DNA from: AWTP1-13 sp963820375
Lineage (GTDB): Bacteria > Pseudomonadota > Alphaproteobacteria > Rhizobiales > Hyphomicrobiaceae
Reading direction: 5' to 3'
Length of the DNA: 64,000 bases
NCBI GenBank assembly: GCA_963820375.1
Contig: CAWFZX010000029.1
Location: 62,001-126,000, forward strand
Shown: piece by piece, positions 28,618 through 38,152 of the stretch
Numbering within the stretch: the stretch's first letter is position 1
Layout: each line of letters begins with the position of its first letter
The notes under the pieces: generated by a model
Database searches by the model: none
What the model was told of the DNA's origin: nothing
Seen by the model: the letters and a program-made list of their open reading frames with translations, nothing else
Made by a program: the position numbers and the translations under genes

Positions 28618-29445
28618 GTGCTGGAAGCCCGCGACGTCACCTACAAAGTGCAGGGCACGATCTTGGTCGACTCTGTCAGCTTGGCAATAAAGCCTGGACG
28701 CATTGCGGCCTTGATCGGACCGAACGGCGCTGGCAAATCCACGTTATTGCGCATTCTGGCAGGCGAGCTTCGGGCCACATCAGGCAAAGTGCTTCTGGAT
28801 AGCCGCGACCTGCAATCCTTCTCCGCGGCACTCCTCGCAAGTCGGCGTTCCGTTGTGCCCCAGGCCAGTAGCCTTGCATTTCCCTTCACTGTCCTAGAAG
28901 TGGCCATGCTGGGCGTCAGCGTGCCTGGCTTCGAGATAGGACGCGAGCGGGCGACAACGATCGCTTGGGACGCCTTGCAAACGGTCGGACTGCATGATCT
29001 GGCAAGCCGGCCTTACCCACATCTTTCGGGTGGCGAGCGTCAACGCGTCCATATTGCGCGCGCCTTATGCCAGCTTATGGCATCTACCGGTAGCCGCGAT
29101 GAAACGCGCTGCTTCCTGCTGGACGAGCCGACCTCGAGCCTTGATTTGGCACATCAGGCAAGCGTGCTCACGTCAATCCGCGCACAGGCGCGCCTGGGCA
29201 CAGCGGTTGTTACAGTCTTCCACGATCTAAACCTAGCCGCGGCGCTTGCTGACGACATCGTCTTGTTGGCGGGAGGCCAGATCAAAGCGGTTGGTGCTCC
29301 TGCAAATATATTGAAGGACGACCTCCTGTCTGCTGCCTACGGCTGCAAGGTCTTGACGAACCGAACTCCCAGCGATGGAAGGCCGTTTGTGCTCCCACCG
29401 GCAGTTTTCTCCATGCTGGATATCGTTCGCCGCCCCGCAAAATGA
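28618..29445 (+). CDS. hmuV: Heme ABC transporter ATP-binding protein HmuV
   Basis: A 275-residue ABC ATPase of the FepC/HmuV class. Walker A is GPNGAGKST (about residue 39), the signature is LSGGERQRVHIARAL, Walker B is CFLLDEPTSSLDL, and the switch histidine is in VFHDLNLAAAL. The start is a GTG three bases after the hmuTU fusion stop. The gene is intact although its permease partner is not, so it is either recently orphaned or works with another permease. Confidence 0.92.
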   Translation: MLEARDVTYKVQGTILVDSVSLAIKPGRIAALIGPNGAGKSTLLRILAGELRATSGKVLLDSRDLQSFSAALLASRRSVVPQASSLAFPFTVLEVAMLGVSVPGFEIGRERATTIAWDALQTVGLHDLASRPYPHLSGGERQRVHIARALCQLMASTGSRDETRCFLLDEPTSSLDLAHQASVLTSIRAQARLGTAVVTVFHDLNLAAALADDIVLLAGGQIKAVGAPANILKDDLLSAAYGCKVLTNRTPSDGRPFVLPPAVFSMLDIVRRPAK

Positions 29446-29533
29446 TTAGGCCGGCAATAGCGCAACCCCTTCGCATTTGCGACACTCTTGAGGACAACGC
29501 CGCTCGCATCCTGCAGAGCGATGGCCGCAACCG

Positions 29534-31963
29534 CTATTCACTGGGGTTCTTCGTGCTCATGATGGGCGTGATTACGCCATTCACATGATACTTGTGGCAC
29601 AGTAGACAGTCTTGACGCGCCATGCTGCTGGTGTGACAGGTCTGGCATAGATCCTTTTTCACCGCACCGAAATTGGACACGAAATTTTGCGGATTGCCCT
29701 GCTCGTAGCTCTTCAGATAGGGGCGGCCTTTTTCAAGGTTATGGCAGGTCAGACACCCGCGATTCTCCAGCATGCCGAAATGCGGCTCATGGATGAAATT
29801 CGTGAAACGTCCCTGTTTGGTCTCGACCGAAGGCGGGGCGAAATTGACGAGACGCCCCTTGCCCGCCAGGTCGTCGACGCTGTGACATTTCGTGCATGAG
29901 CCCTGAGCGTCCTTGTCGGTGAGGAGATCGAAGACGGCCGCCGCCGGACTTTTATTGCCTTTCGGCGCCTGCGGGCCGGTCAGCAAGAGCCAAGCATGGA
30001 TGAATTTGTCTTTGTGGCCTGTGGGACGGTAGAAAATCGCGTAGTCTTGCCGGTACCAGCCACCATATTCAGCCCAGCTTTCCGGATCCACGTCGCTTTC
30101 GATGCTGATCACGGGCGCAGCTCTTGTTTGCGGCGTAGCCACCCCAGGAGGTGAGTCCGCCGGGGCGCCGGCTGGCGCATTGGCGTCCGCCTTGGAGACA
30201 GCATCCGCAGATCCGGCGCTCTCTGGCTTGGCGTTTGCGGCATCGGTTTTACGCGCCGCTGCGTCAGGCTGGGCTGCTTTCTGGGCGCCCTTGCTAGGAG
30301 CTGGGATCCCGCGAAGCTCTTCCTCCGTAGGGTTAAGCAGATCGTCGGTTTGGTCCGCCGCCTTGGCCTGCGTCGGTTCATCGTCGGAGGGCGGTTTCTT
30401 GCCGAGCTTGCTGATTGCAGCATCGGTTCTGCCGAGCTTGCTTATTGCGGCGTCGGGTTTGCGGGCCGCCGCTTCAGGCTGGGCTGCTTTCTGGGCGTCC
30501 TTGCTAGGAGCCGCGCTCCCGCGAAGCTCTTCCTCCGTGGGGTTAAGTAGATCGTCGGTTTGGTCCGCCGCCTTGGCCTGCGGTGGTTCGTCGGCCGAGT
30601 GCGTTTTCGGGCCGGGCTTGGCGTTCGCGGTATCGGCTTTTCGGGCTCCTTCAGGCTGGGCCGCTGGGACCTTGGCAACTGCACCTGGGGCACTCTTGGG
30701 CAGTGTCTGCTGATTTGCCGGAGGAAGCTGGCTCGGCTTGGCTCCGCTGGCCGCTTCGCTATCCGATCTCAATTCCGTCATCGTAGCCATTTCCGTGCCG
30801 AGATTGGGTAGCCACTGCTGCTGCGCACTGATGACCACATCGCGCGGGATGCTCGCGGTCAGATCGGCAACGAGATTGGCACTCAGCTTCGCCCTGCCGC
30901 CGCCGCTAACGCCGAGATCGGCCAGCACGTCAGAGGCTTTTCCTTTGATCAGCGCATAGAACAGCCGCTTGATCTCCCAGGCCAGATTCGTCACCGCCTT
31001 GATCTGGACGTTGTTTGCACGGCTCAGATCCTGAAGGTTTAGGCTGTCCACGGTCTTGATCAGAGCACGGCCCCGCTCATTCCGGCTGATTATCACCTTC
31101 ATGAACGGTGTGAGCGGGGCTTCCGACGCGTCCGGCCATTCGCCGATCGAGGCCTTCTTCTTCTTCAGCGTTTGCAGGTCGAGGCCAGGCAGGCTCAGAA
31201 AGGCAATGCCTTTCGGGCCGCTGACCCGCTCCTTGCCGACGATCTGGTCGAGATGGCAGGCGGTGCAGGTCTGCTCGAACGGCGCCACGGCCATTAACCG
31301 TCTATCTTCGCCGCTGTTGTGGCAACTCGAGCAGGTAGCGGGAATGCGCCTTGTTGCATCCTTCTGCGCCACTTCCGGGAAGTGCTTGCCGAAATGGCCG
31401 GCATGGTCGTAGATGATCCGTGTGCGCCGCTTGAATGGATAGTTCTCGAATTTCGGGTGACGGCCGTCGAAGCTGTCGAACTTCACCACGTGGCAGGAGC
31501 GGCATTGCTCGTTGGAGATCTTGTTCAGATTAAAATTGACGCCTTGATGCTCCTGGTGGCAGGTCGCGCAGTAGAGACCTTCTGCGACCATGTCGTCGGT
31601 CGGGAAGGCGATGCTCTGCACGCGGGCCGATTGCGGCTCGCGCCTCCCGGCAGCGAGTTTGATCAGCCGCTCGGTGCTCTGCTCCAGCACCTTAGCCGAA
31701 GCGCTGTGCGCGTTGAAGGCCGTGTCCGGCATTTTGTGGCAGGTGAGACAAGCCTTGCTATCGGCGAGCGGATCGCGGGCGGAGAGGCCATGCAACCAGC
31801 TCACTTTGTCGCTACCGCTCTTGGTGTGGCAGGCGCTGCAATTCTCGATCCCGCCGTGAGCGCTCGCCAGCGGCCCCGGCATCAGGAACTGCAGGAACTG
31901 CGTATCCTTGGCGAGAAAGAAGGCCGCGCCCAGGCAGACGACGGTGATGAGCGCCAGCAGCAC
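29534..31963 (-). CDS. Membrane-anchored decaheme cytochrome c with long flexible linker
   Basis: An 809-residue protein with one N-terminal TM helix (residues 1-18) and ten CxxCH heme sites. Six lie at about residues 42, 72, 132, 154, 211 and 233, and four at about 690, 737, 773 and 786. Between the clusters a helical part (250-400) is followed by a Pro/Ala/Lys-rich, probably disordered linker (about 400-615) that contains a 70-residue duplication (QAKAADQTDDLLNPTEEELR at 462 and 532). The start is GTG 31963; no ATG is available after the upstream stop. It is the last gene of a four-gene unit and probably acts as a periplasmic electron wire tethered to the inner membrane. Confidence 0.88.
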   Translation of the reverse strand: MLLALITVVCLGAAFFLAKDTQFLQFLMPGPLASAHGGIENCSACHTKSGSDKVSWLHGLSARDPLADSKACLTCHKMPDTAFNAHSASAKVLEQSTERLIKLAAGRREPQSARVQSIAFPTDDMVAEGLYCATCHQEHQGVNFNLNKISNEQCRSCHVVKFDSFDGRHPKFENYPFKRRTRIIYDHAGHFGKHFPEVAQKDATRRIPATCSSCHNSGEDRRLMAVAPFEQTCTACHLDQIVGKERVSGPKGIAFLSLPGLDLQTLKKKKASIGEWPDASEAPLTPFMKVIISRNERGRALIKTVDSLNLQDLSRANNVQIKAVTNLAWEIKRLFYALIKGKASDVLADLGVSGGGRAKLSANLVADLTASIPRDVVISAQQQWLPNLGTEMATMTELRSDSEAASGAKPSQLPPANQQTLPKSAPGAVAKVPAAQPEGARKADTANAKPGPKTHSADEPPQAKAADQTDDLLNPTEEELRGSAAPSKDAQKAAQPEAAARKPDAAISKLGRTDAAISKLGKKPPSDDEPTQAKAADQTDDLLNPTEEELRGIPAPSKGAQKAAQPDAAARKTDAANAKPESAGSADAVSKADANAPAGAPADSPPGVATPQTRAAPVISIESDVDPESWAEYGGWYRQDYAIFYRPTGHKDKFIHAWLLLTGPQAPKGNKSPAAAVFDLLTDKDAQGSCTKCHSVDDLAGKGRLVNFAPPSVETKQGRFTNFIHEPHFGMLENRGCLTCHNLEKGRPYLKSYEQGNPQNFVSNFGAVKKDLCQTCHTSSMARQDCLLCHKYHVNGVITPIMSTKNPSE
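30266..30603 (+). repeat. 210-base in-frame duplication inside the decaheme gene
   Basis: Bases from 30266 and from 30476 are about 90 percent alike over roughly 125 bases, a period of 210 bases or 70 codons. The repeat lies entirely in the linker region. A shorter repeat (ISKLG twice) sits between the copies. The two copies have diverged by several substitutions, so the duplication is not very recent. Confidence 0.8.
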
Positions 31964-32050
31964 CGCCAGACGGTCGCGCCGGAGAGCCGGTGGCTGCCGG
32001 CCACTCGGCCTGCGGCGGTCGAACCGACTTGGCCCGTACCCCTCGCCGCA

Positions 32051-32956
32051 TCACCAGGCCCTCTGTGAAAAGGCATAGACGACGAGGACGTGCAGCACTG
32101 TCAATATCATCAGCGCATAGGTAATGGGCACATGCACGAACAGCCAGCCCTTGGTGAGCCCGAGGTAGACACGCGCAAAATCGAGCCGGTCCTTCTCGAC
32201 CACCAGGTTCTTGATGGCGGCAAGCTTCTCCTGACTGCGCTGGTCGACATAACGTGACAGGTTGTCGATCTCATCGGTCAGCCGCTTGCGCGGGCGTTGC
32301 GAGCCGATGAGATGGGCGGCAAAATTGCGCTGCCCCTGAAAAAAGTCCCGCAGCTGGGTGGTGTAGAGGTCCGTGATCCAAGCGTCATAGGGCGGCGCCG
32401 GTAAGGCGATCGCGGCGGCGGCCAGATCGGTCCTGGCGACGGTGGCGTGGACATCCCGCGCCAGCTCGGCGCGGCGGGTGGGGATGCGATCATAGCCGAC
32501 GCGCTCGTCGATCCCGTGCTTGACCCGCAGCGACCAGGCGAGATAGGTGCCGAAAATGCCGCTCAGCGTCACCAGCACGAAGGCCGCCGACAGGGCCCAT
32601 TCGAAGGCGGTGTCCGGCAGAGAAAAATCCGAATGCGAGATGAAGGCAGCGATCAGCAGATAGCCAACAAAAATATGGAACTTCCGCCAGCGCGCGGCGG
32701 ATTTCGGCGACAGGCTGGCCGTTTTGATGGCGATGTGGAAAGAGAGCTGCAAGCTCATGCCCCCGGCCAGCACCCAGCCGTCGAGATAGCGCGGGTCGCG
32801 CAGGCCGTTGCCATAGATCCAGACGAGCCAGAACAGGCCGCCGGAAATCGCCGCGATCGCAAAGCCCTGGCCTGACTGCCTGATGAGGTATTTCACCAGG
32901 CCCGAGCCGCGTCGGCCGATCGCGGCGTTAGACGTGCGCTGCCCCGCCGATCTCAC
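32051..32956 (-). CDS. Membrane cytochrome b-like protein
   Basis: A 301-residue integral membrane protein with about five TM helices (around residues 30-50, 58-78, 93-112, 118-140 and 270-297). Histidines that could hold hemes b lie in the helices: His74 (LSFHIAIKT), His93 and His108 (RKFHIFVGYLL, FISHSDF), and His274/His288 (FVHVPITYAL, LTVLHVLVVY). A long soluble loop (about 145-265) is charged. It resembles ferric-reductase/cytochrome b modules that take electrons from a quinol or flavoprotein to periplasmic cytochromes. The stop is 88 bases before the decaheme start. Heme content is inferred from position only. Confidence 0.7.
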   Translation of the reverse strand: MRSAGQRTSNAAIGRRGSGLVKYLIRQSGQGFAIAAISGGLFWLVWIYGNGLRDPRYLDGWVLAGGMSLQLSFHIAIKTASLSPKSAARWRKFHIFVGYLLIAAFISHSDFSLPDTAFEWALSAAFVLVTLSGIFGTYLAWSLRVKHGIDERVGYDRIPTRRAELARDVHATVARTDLAAAAIALPAPPYDAWITDLYTTQLRDFFQGQRNFAAHLIGSQRPRKRLTDEIDNLSRYVDQRSQEKLAAIKNLVVEKDRLDFARVYLGLTKGWLFVHVPITYALMILTVLHVLVVYAFSQRAW

Positions 32957-33039
32957 GGCCGCCCCCCCAAATCACCCATCACGGTGGTTCTTTCCCCATC
33001 AAGCCCCTTCAGGTTGTTGTCGTTGCCCGCCGGCCGGGA

Positions 33040-34059
33040 TCAATTGACCGCGCTGGCTTCTCTCGCCGTGCCCTTGACCTTGTCCGGCGCAGGAATCAGG
33101 CTGTCGAGCCCGGACATCGTGCTGCCGTCATACTTCTCGGTGATGCTCGCAAGCAGCTTGGAGACGCCGTCAGCGGCAGCGGTCAGGAAGCGTTCATTGT
33201 TCAGCTTCAGCCCGGCCGAATAGGCATGCTCGACCATCTTGCCGATTTCCGGCACGTTCGGCACCGCTTTCGCGGCGGCCGCGAGCTGCTTGCGCGCACG
33301 GTCGACGCGCTTAGCCATTTCGAAGGCGTAGCGCTTTCTCACGGTCGCACGGCTGACCGCGCGGATCCCGGTCTCAAGTTCGACACCAAGGCCGACGAGG
33401 TAAAGCATGCGCTTGCGCGCCGCGCTGGCCGGCACGTTTTCCTTGCCCTTGGAGTGCCAGGTATTATGCCGCACCTCGCCCTGCGACCAGGTTACCAGCT
33501 CGAAGGCGCTGCCGGCAGGATGACCGCCTTTATTCACGAGGTCCTCTTGCGGTACGACATGGCAGCTATAGCAATTCTTCGCCAGCCGATAGAGCGAGGA
33601 CGGCCGGATCATCCCCTTGGACTCGGCGAGCTTCATGCGCGCCTCCGCCTCGGCCTTGCTCTCGGTCTTCTCGGTCTTGCCGCTGAACTGGCTGTGAACC
33701 TTGATCCAGTCCTCACCGGCGCTGTGGCAAGACTCGCAGGAGATGCCGGCAATCGGCTGCTTTTTGTTGTCTTTCTCCTGCACGGTGTAATGGCAGTTCA
33801 GGCACACACTCTCCGATCTGATGCGCTGAACGCCCATTTTTTCTGCAATTTCGTTGGCTTCCTTGCGACGCGGCATCTCGCGAAAGGTCTTGAAATGATG
33901 CGTGCCCTTCCAGGCCTCGGTCTCCTGCTTGTGACATTCGGCACAGGCATTCGGACCGACGACCTTGACCGGATCGGACGCAACTGTGCCGTCCGCGGCA
34001 AAGCCGAAGAATATCAGCGAGCCGCAGAGACAAAGCACGCAAGACCGGATAGCTGCCAT
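33040..34059 (-). CDS. Tetraheme cytochrome c (cytochrome c554-like)
   Basis: A 339-residue secreted protein with a signal peptide (about residues 1-27) and four CxxCH sites at about residues 39, 86, 108 and 163. The motif around the first (GPNACAECHKQETEAWKGTH) is the start of the cytochrome c-554 family fold. The C-terminal 150 residues are heme-free, helical and charged. Probably a periplasmic electron carrier between the membrane protein and the larger cytochromes. It lies between the flavin reductase (34 bases) and the b-type gene (83 bases). Confidence 0.88.
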   Translation of the reverse strand: MAAIRSCVLCLCGSLIFFGFAADGTVASDPVKVVGPNACAECHKQETEAWKGTHHFKTFREMPRRKEANEIAEKMGVQRIRSESVCLNCHYTVQEKDNKKQPIAGISCESCHSAGEDWIKVHSQFSGKTEKTESKAEAEARMKLAESKGMIRPSSLYRLAKNCYSCHVVPQEDLVNKGGHPAGSAFELVTWSQGEVRHNTWHSKGKENVPASAARKRMLYLVGLGVELETGIRAVSRATVRKRYAFEMAKRVDRARKQLAAAAKAVPNVPEIGKMVEHAYSAGLKLNNERFLTAAADGVSKLLASITEKYDGSTMSGLDSLIPAPDKVKGTAREASAVN

Positions 34060-34093
34060 GGGCCCAAACCCGATCGAGCGAAGACTATGCGCT

Positions 34094-35209
34094 CTAAAAT
34101 CGATAATGACTTCTCACCCTTGCTTCAGCCATCCTATGCGCTTGCATCGGCTGGTCCCGTCGGTTGCGGGGGCGAGCGAGAGCGAGCTGGCCTCTCTGCA
34201 CGCTGGAGGGCACCGCGAGCCACCCCATCGCGCGGGTCAAAACGCTTTCCTCGACCGTGTTGTCTGTGGTCGGCAGGAACGGATCCGCATAGCAGACCGC
34301 GCCGATGCGCGCCGCGATCGATTTGATCGAATCGACCATCCCCGGCGCGCCGCAGGCGTAGAGCACATCGGTCGGTAGCAGGCGCGGCAGAAATTCGTTT
34401 GGCCGGCCCAGCTTCACCGCATTGGTCAGGGTCTGCGGTGTGCTGCAAACCGGCACGACGTGGACATTGGGGAAGCGGGCCAGCTGCGCGAGAGCGGGCC
34501 CCATATAAAGCGACTCGATGGTGCGGCCGCCCGCGATGATCATCATCAGGCGCTCCGGATTCTCGCGCAGCGCAGCGACGGCGATCGACCAAATCGGCGC
34601 AAAGCCGGTGTTGGTGCCCACGAGAATCAGCCGGCTGTCCAAATTGGGCCGGAAATGCGCCGAGCCATAGGGCCCGGTCAGCTTCACCCGATGGCCCGGC
34701 CTGATGCGCTTGCCGAGCGAGGAGGTGACGCGACCGCCCTGCATGCGCCGAACATGGAACCAGACCGAGCGGCTGTTCGGATTGCCGCTCAAGGGATGGG
34801 TGATGCTAAAGGGACGGCTCGGATAGCCCGAGAACCGCACCTGCGCATATTGCCCCGCATGATAGGGCAGCGCGCGGTCCGTCCTAATGCCGACTTCCAT
34901 CACCTCGGGCGACAATGGGCGCAATGAGCTCAGCACACCTTTGACGGTGCGAACACCCGAGGCCTGCTCCCTCTCGATCACCACATCGCCCACGATCCGG
35001 CACTGACAGGCATGAACAATGCCCGGCTCGGAGCCTTTGCCGCCGCGCACTTGGCCGGATACCAGCCGCACGCAGCACGTGCCGCAGTGGCCGGCACGGC
35101 AATCAAAGGGCAGGTCGATGCCGTTACTCAGAGCAGCGTCCAGCAGCAACGCGCCGCGGCGCGCCAGAAAGCTGTTGCCGTCGATCGTAATTTGGTGACT
35201 TCTTGCCAT
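34094..35209 (-). CDS. 2Fe-2S ferredoxin / flavin-NAD(P)H oxidoreductase
   Basis: A 371-residue three-domain reductase. Residues 1-85 are a plant-type ferredoxin with cluster cysteines in CRAGHCGTCC and HACQC. Residues 90-195 are an FAD-binding domain (RPFSITHP flavin motif, then HVRRMQGGRVTSSL). Residues 200-330 are a NAD(P)-binding domain (ILVGTNTGFAPIWSIA, then YACGAPGMVDSI). The domain order is that of NqrF and oxygenase reductases. It has no signal peptide and should work in the cytoplasm, feeding electrons to the b-type membrane protein. It is the first gene of the minus-strand cytochrome unit; a C-terminal Arg-rich extension of about 30 residues is unusual. Confidence 0.88.
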   Translation of the reverse strand: MARSHQITIDGNSFLARRGALLLDAALSNGIDLPFDCRAGHCGTCCVRLVSGQVRGGKGSEPGIVHACQCRIVGDVVIEREQASGVRTVKGVLSSLRPLSPEVMEVGIRTDRALPYHAGQYAQVRFSGYPSRPFSITHPLSGNPNSRSVWFHVRRMQGGRVTSSLGKRIRPGHRVKLTGPYGSAHFRPNLDSRLILVGTNTGFAPIWSIAVAALRENPERLMMIIAGGRTIESLYMGPALAQLARFPNVHVVPVCSTPQTLTNAVKLGRPNEFLPRLLPTDVLYACGAPGMVDSIKSIAARIGAVCYADPFLPTTDNTVEESVLTRAMGWLAVPSSVQRGQLALARPRNRRDQPMQAHRMAEARVRSHYRF

Positions 35210-36175
35210 TGTCTGATCCCGGAAGGCTTCAAATTCCCCATCTACGGCTGGTGCGCGCGTGACCCGCCGTCGCTGCGCTTCCTGGGATGCTCAGCTGATT
35301 AAGCGTTCTGGATCTGAAACGCCCAGCCTCGGAGGCCCTGGGTTTGCAGGCTCTGGCGGCGATTTTGGTTCCCGATCGATTGCGGTCATGGGTCCGGCCT
35401 TGTGTTGCGGCGGGCTTGCGCCGCAGAGCCAAGAATGGGTCTTGCAAGGATCGGTCCCAAACATGTGTGGTCATACCATGACAATCAGGCGGAAAGAGTG
35501 AGGCAATCTGAGAGAGGGGGCTCGAGCGCACGAGCGCTCGTTTGAGCCGGGGGTCGAGAGGAGGAGCGGCTTGGGCCAGAAGTGCCTGCTGCATCGTATC
35601 TCAATGCGGCGAGAACTGGTCGAGCGAGGTGTTCTGGTCCAGGCGAGCAATACGACTCTGGCTTCGATGGGACAGCCGAAAACCGAAAAGGCGGCAGGCA
35701 ATCAAGGTTGAAGTGCACAAAACTGCACACAGAACCGAGCCTTAGTGGCGCTTTCAGACGCTACGGGATCGCGCCGATTAGGCTCAGAACGAACACTGCC
35801 GCTAGAAAGATTCCACTCAATCGCCCAACTTTGATCGTTATCGTGTGGTGATTTAATGACGGTCGGGGAGGGCATCGGGGGAAATTGCGGTGCTCCAGAA
35901 CCGCTGCTCCCAACGCTGAAATTCTACGCTCTGAATGAGAGACGGCTGAGTTGTGCTGCTCGGCTGAAAAGGGGGAGCTATGGGATTTCTCGATTTGTTC
36001 GGGCATGGCCACTGACATGGAGGCAAGCATAGAGGCCGGCCCCGTCTTAACGATGACGTGGTGGTCGGCGACACGCGCCCTGCCGCCGGATCCAGCCCGG
36101 CAGGCGAGCGCCGTTTTTGCGTAGGCGACACCTAGCGAATGCCGCCCTGAAGTAGTTGATGGGGGGAAGAGGGTA
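35210..36175. other. Divergent control region of the cytochrome cluster
   Basis: 966 bases separate the two divergent cytochrome units, much longer than other divergent gaps here. No family is recognisable in any frame. A minus-strand frame ending at 35761 has a C-terminal hydrophobic stretch (LSGIFLAAVFVLSLIGAIP) and could be a small membrane protein of about 80 residues from 36006, but it has no ribosome site. A hairpin lies at 35519-35548. Promoters for both units should be here, but no consensus box could be fixed. Confidence 0.4.
35519..35548. other. Imperfect inverted repeat (hairpin)
   Basis: An outer GGCTC/GAGCC stem encloses an inner perfect GAGCGC-ACGA-GCGCTC hairpin, with a four-base bulge on one side. 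No T-run follows on either strand, so a classic terminator is unlikely. It may be an operator or RNA structure in the cytochrome control region. Confidence 0.5.
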
Positions 36176-38104
36176 ATGCGTACTGCGATGATTTCCTGCG
36201 CTTTTGCGAGCGCCATACTCAGTCACACCGTATTCCTTAGCCATGCTGTCGCCGGGTCCGACGAGGCTGAGAAGACCCACAGCGCACAAGCACAGCCCAG
36301 CTTGAGACTTGCCCAGAATACAGGAGCGGCCGGAAAAACCGGTACCGCGAGCGGCGACGGGCAGAAGGTGTCTGCGGACGCGGAAGCGGACGGCTATGGG
36401 CAGATGTCTGCACTCGCCGCCGCAGCAAAAGCCGAGAAGGGCAAAGAGGCTCCCATCCCCGCGGTCGACAACGAGACCCTCTCCCTCTATCCCACCGCAG
36501 CACAATGTGGCGAATGCCATAAGCAAATCTACGACGAATGGTCTTCCTCGCAGCATGCCTATGCGTCGATCTCGCCGATGTTCCACGCATTCGAGCAGAA
36601 GTTCCAGGAGCTGACCAAAGGGACGGTCGGCACCTTCTGCGTGCGCTGCCACCAGCAGGTTGGCACCCAGCTTGGTGAGAATCGCGAAAAGCCGCTTTGG
36701 GCGATGAGCCAGATCTCGCGCGAGGGCGTGAGCTGCATCACCTGCCACCGGGTCAAGGAGCAGTACAACAAGGTCAATGGCGAGCGCCGGGTGGAACCGG
36801 GCAAGATCTTCGATCCGGTCTACGGCACGGGCGAAAAGAGCGTCATCAAGGACATCATCGCCGACAAGGAAACCTACTCCGTCAAGACCAGCAAAGACGG
36901 CCGGGGCCTGGACATCCACAACGGCATGATGACGAACCCTCAACTGTCCAAGTCGGAGTTCTGCGTCAGCTGTCATCAGGTTGCCGTCAACCTGGGCATC
37001 AAGCTCGAGATCGTGTGGGATCAGTATCGCGACAGCCCGGCACGCAAAGCAGGCGTCAGCTGCCAGGACTGCCACATGGGCAAGGTCCCCGGCAAGCCGG
37101 AGGGCTATGCGACCGCACCCTCCGCCGTGGTCGGCGGCAAGGAGATCAACCCGGGACGCAAGCATGCCGATCACCGTTTCATCGGCCCGGGCTATTCGAT
37201 CGCCCACCCCGGCATCTTCCCCCACAACGTGAAGGCCCAGACCATTACCATGAAGGACTGGCTGGAGTTCGACTGGCGCGCCGGCTGGGGTACCCCCGAG
37301 TTCGAGGACAAGGTCGCCGTCGGCAAGGCCAAGGTCGCCTTTCCCAAGCGCTGGGCCGATGCGCTCGACCGTGAAGACGCTCGCCAGATCCTCGATGAGA
37401 ATCTCGCGAAACTCGACGTGCGCGACAAGATCAGAAAGCAGGTTATGGAGAACGGCGCCCAAGTCGACGGTCCCTTCATCGAGAGCGACCCGAAGGTCGG
37501 CAATACTCTGGCGTTCTCCTACAACATCAAGAACGTCAATTCGGGGCACAATCTGCCGTCTGGCTCTCTGGGTGCACAGCCGCAGCTCTGGGTGAACGTC
37601 GCCCTCGTCGATCCCGAGGGCAAGAACGTCTGGGAGTCGGGCTACGTCGACAGTAATGGCGACCTAGCCGATCTGCACAGCCTGGAGGTCGCGGCTGGCA
37701 GGATCAAGACGGACCAACAGCTGGTGAATTTCCAGACCAAGTTCCTGACCACCAACGTCAAGGGCACGGACCGGGAAATGTACCTGCCAGTCAACTTCGA
37801 CATCGACCCGCTGCCGCATCTGCGTCCGCCACAGATCCCGACCACCGTTCTCAACCATCCGCCGCTGGTGCGCATGGAGAATCACTCGCTGCCGCCACTG
37901 GGTGAGAAGCAGGCCAAGTATCAAGTGCCAGGTAACCTGATCAAGAAGCCCGGCAAGTACCGCCTCGCCTTCCGCCTACGGAGCCGTGCCGAGCCGATCT
38001 ACTTCATGCGCTTCGTCGGTGCCGCCAAGGAAATGGAGCGGCGCATGAACGAGCGGATGTTGAATTTCAAAGCCTACACGGCTGAGCTCGAAGTGAAGCC
38101 CTAG
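36176..38104 (+). CDS. Pentaheme cytochrome c, secreted
   Basis: A 642-residue protein with a signal peptide (about residues 1-27), an Ala/Gly/Lys-rich spacer to residue 95, and five CxxCH sites at about residues 111, 155, 187, 263 and 296. The heme part begins CGECHKQIYDEWSSSQHA, as in the cytochrome c-554/multiheme group. The C-terminal half is heme-free and contains SGHNLPSGSLGAQPQLWVNV, then VWESGYVDSNGDL, a beta-rich domain seen at the end of many large multiheme cytochromes. ATG 36176 follows GGAAGAGGG. It is the first gene of a unit with an outer-membrane barrel 48 bases downstream, so it may dock with or insert into that barrel. Confidence 0.9.
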   Translation: MRTAMISCAFASAILSHTVFLSHAVAGSDEAEKTHSAQAQPSLRLAQNTGAAGKTGTASGDGQKVSADAEADGYGQMSALAAAAKAEKGKEAPIPAVDNETLSLYPTAAQCGECHKQIYDEWSSSQHAYASISPMFHAFEQKFQELTKGTVGTFCVRCHQQVGTQLGENREKPLWAMSQISREGVSCITCHRVKEQYNKVNGERRVEPGKIFDPVYGTGEKSVIKDIIADKETYSVKTSKDGRGLDIHNGMMTNPQLSKSEFCVSCHQVAVNLGIKLEIVWDQYRDSPARKAGVSCQDCHMGKVPGKPEGYATAPSAVVGGKEINPGRKHADHRFIGPGYSIAHPGIFPHNVKAQTITMKDWLEFDWRAGWGTPEFEDKVAVGKAKVAFPKRWADALDREDARQILDENLAKLDVRDKIRKQVMENGAQVDGPFIESDPKVGNTLAFSYNIKNVNSGHNLPSGSLGAQPQLWVNVALVDPEGKNVWESGYVDSNGDLADLHSLEVAAGRIKTDQQLVNFQTKFLTTNVKGTDREMYLPVNFDIDPLPHLRPPQIPTTVLNHPPLVRMENHSLPPLGEKQAKYQVPGNLIKKPGKYRLAFRLRSRAEPIYFMRFVGAAKEMERRMNERMLNFKAYTAELEVKP

Positions 38105-38152
38105 AGCCGAGGGTTTCGGATCCCCAGCCCTACCCGGCAGGTTTGAGCCACG

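Noticed and set aside
36047..37549. A 500-codon open frame antisense to the pentaheme gene
   Set aside because: Shadow of a gene with clear heme motifs on the other strand; Leu/Val/Asp-rich and motif-free.
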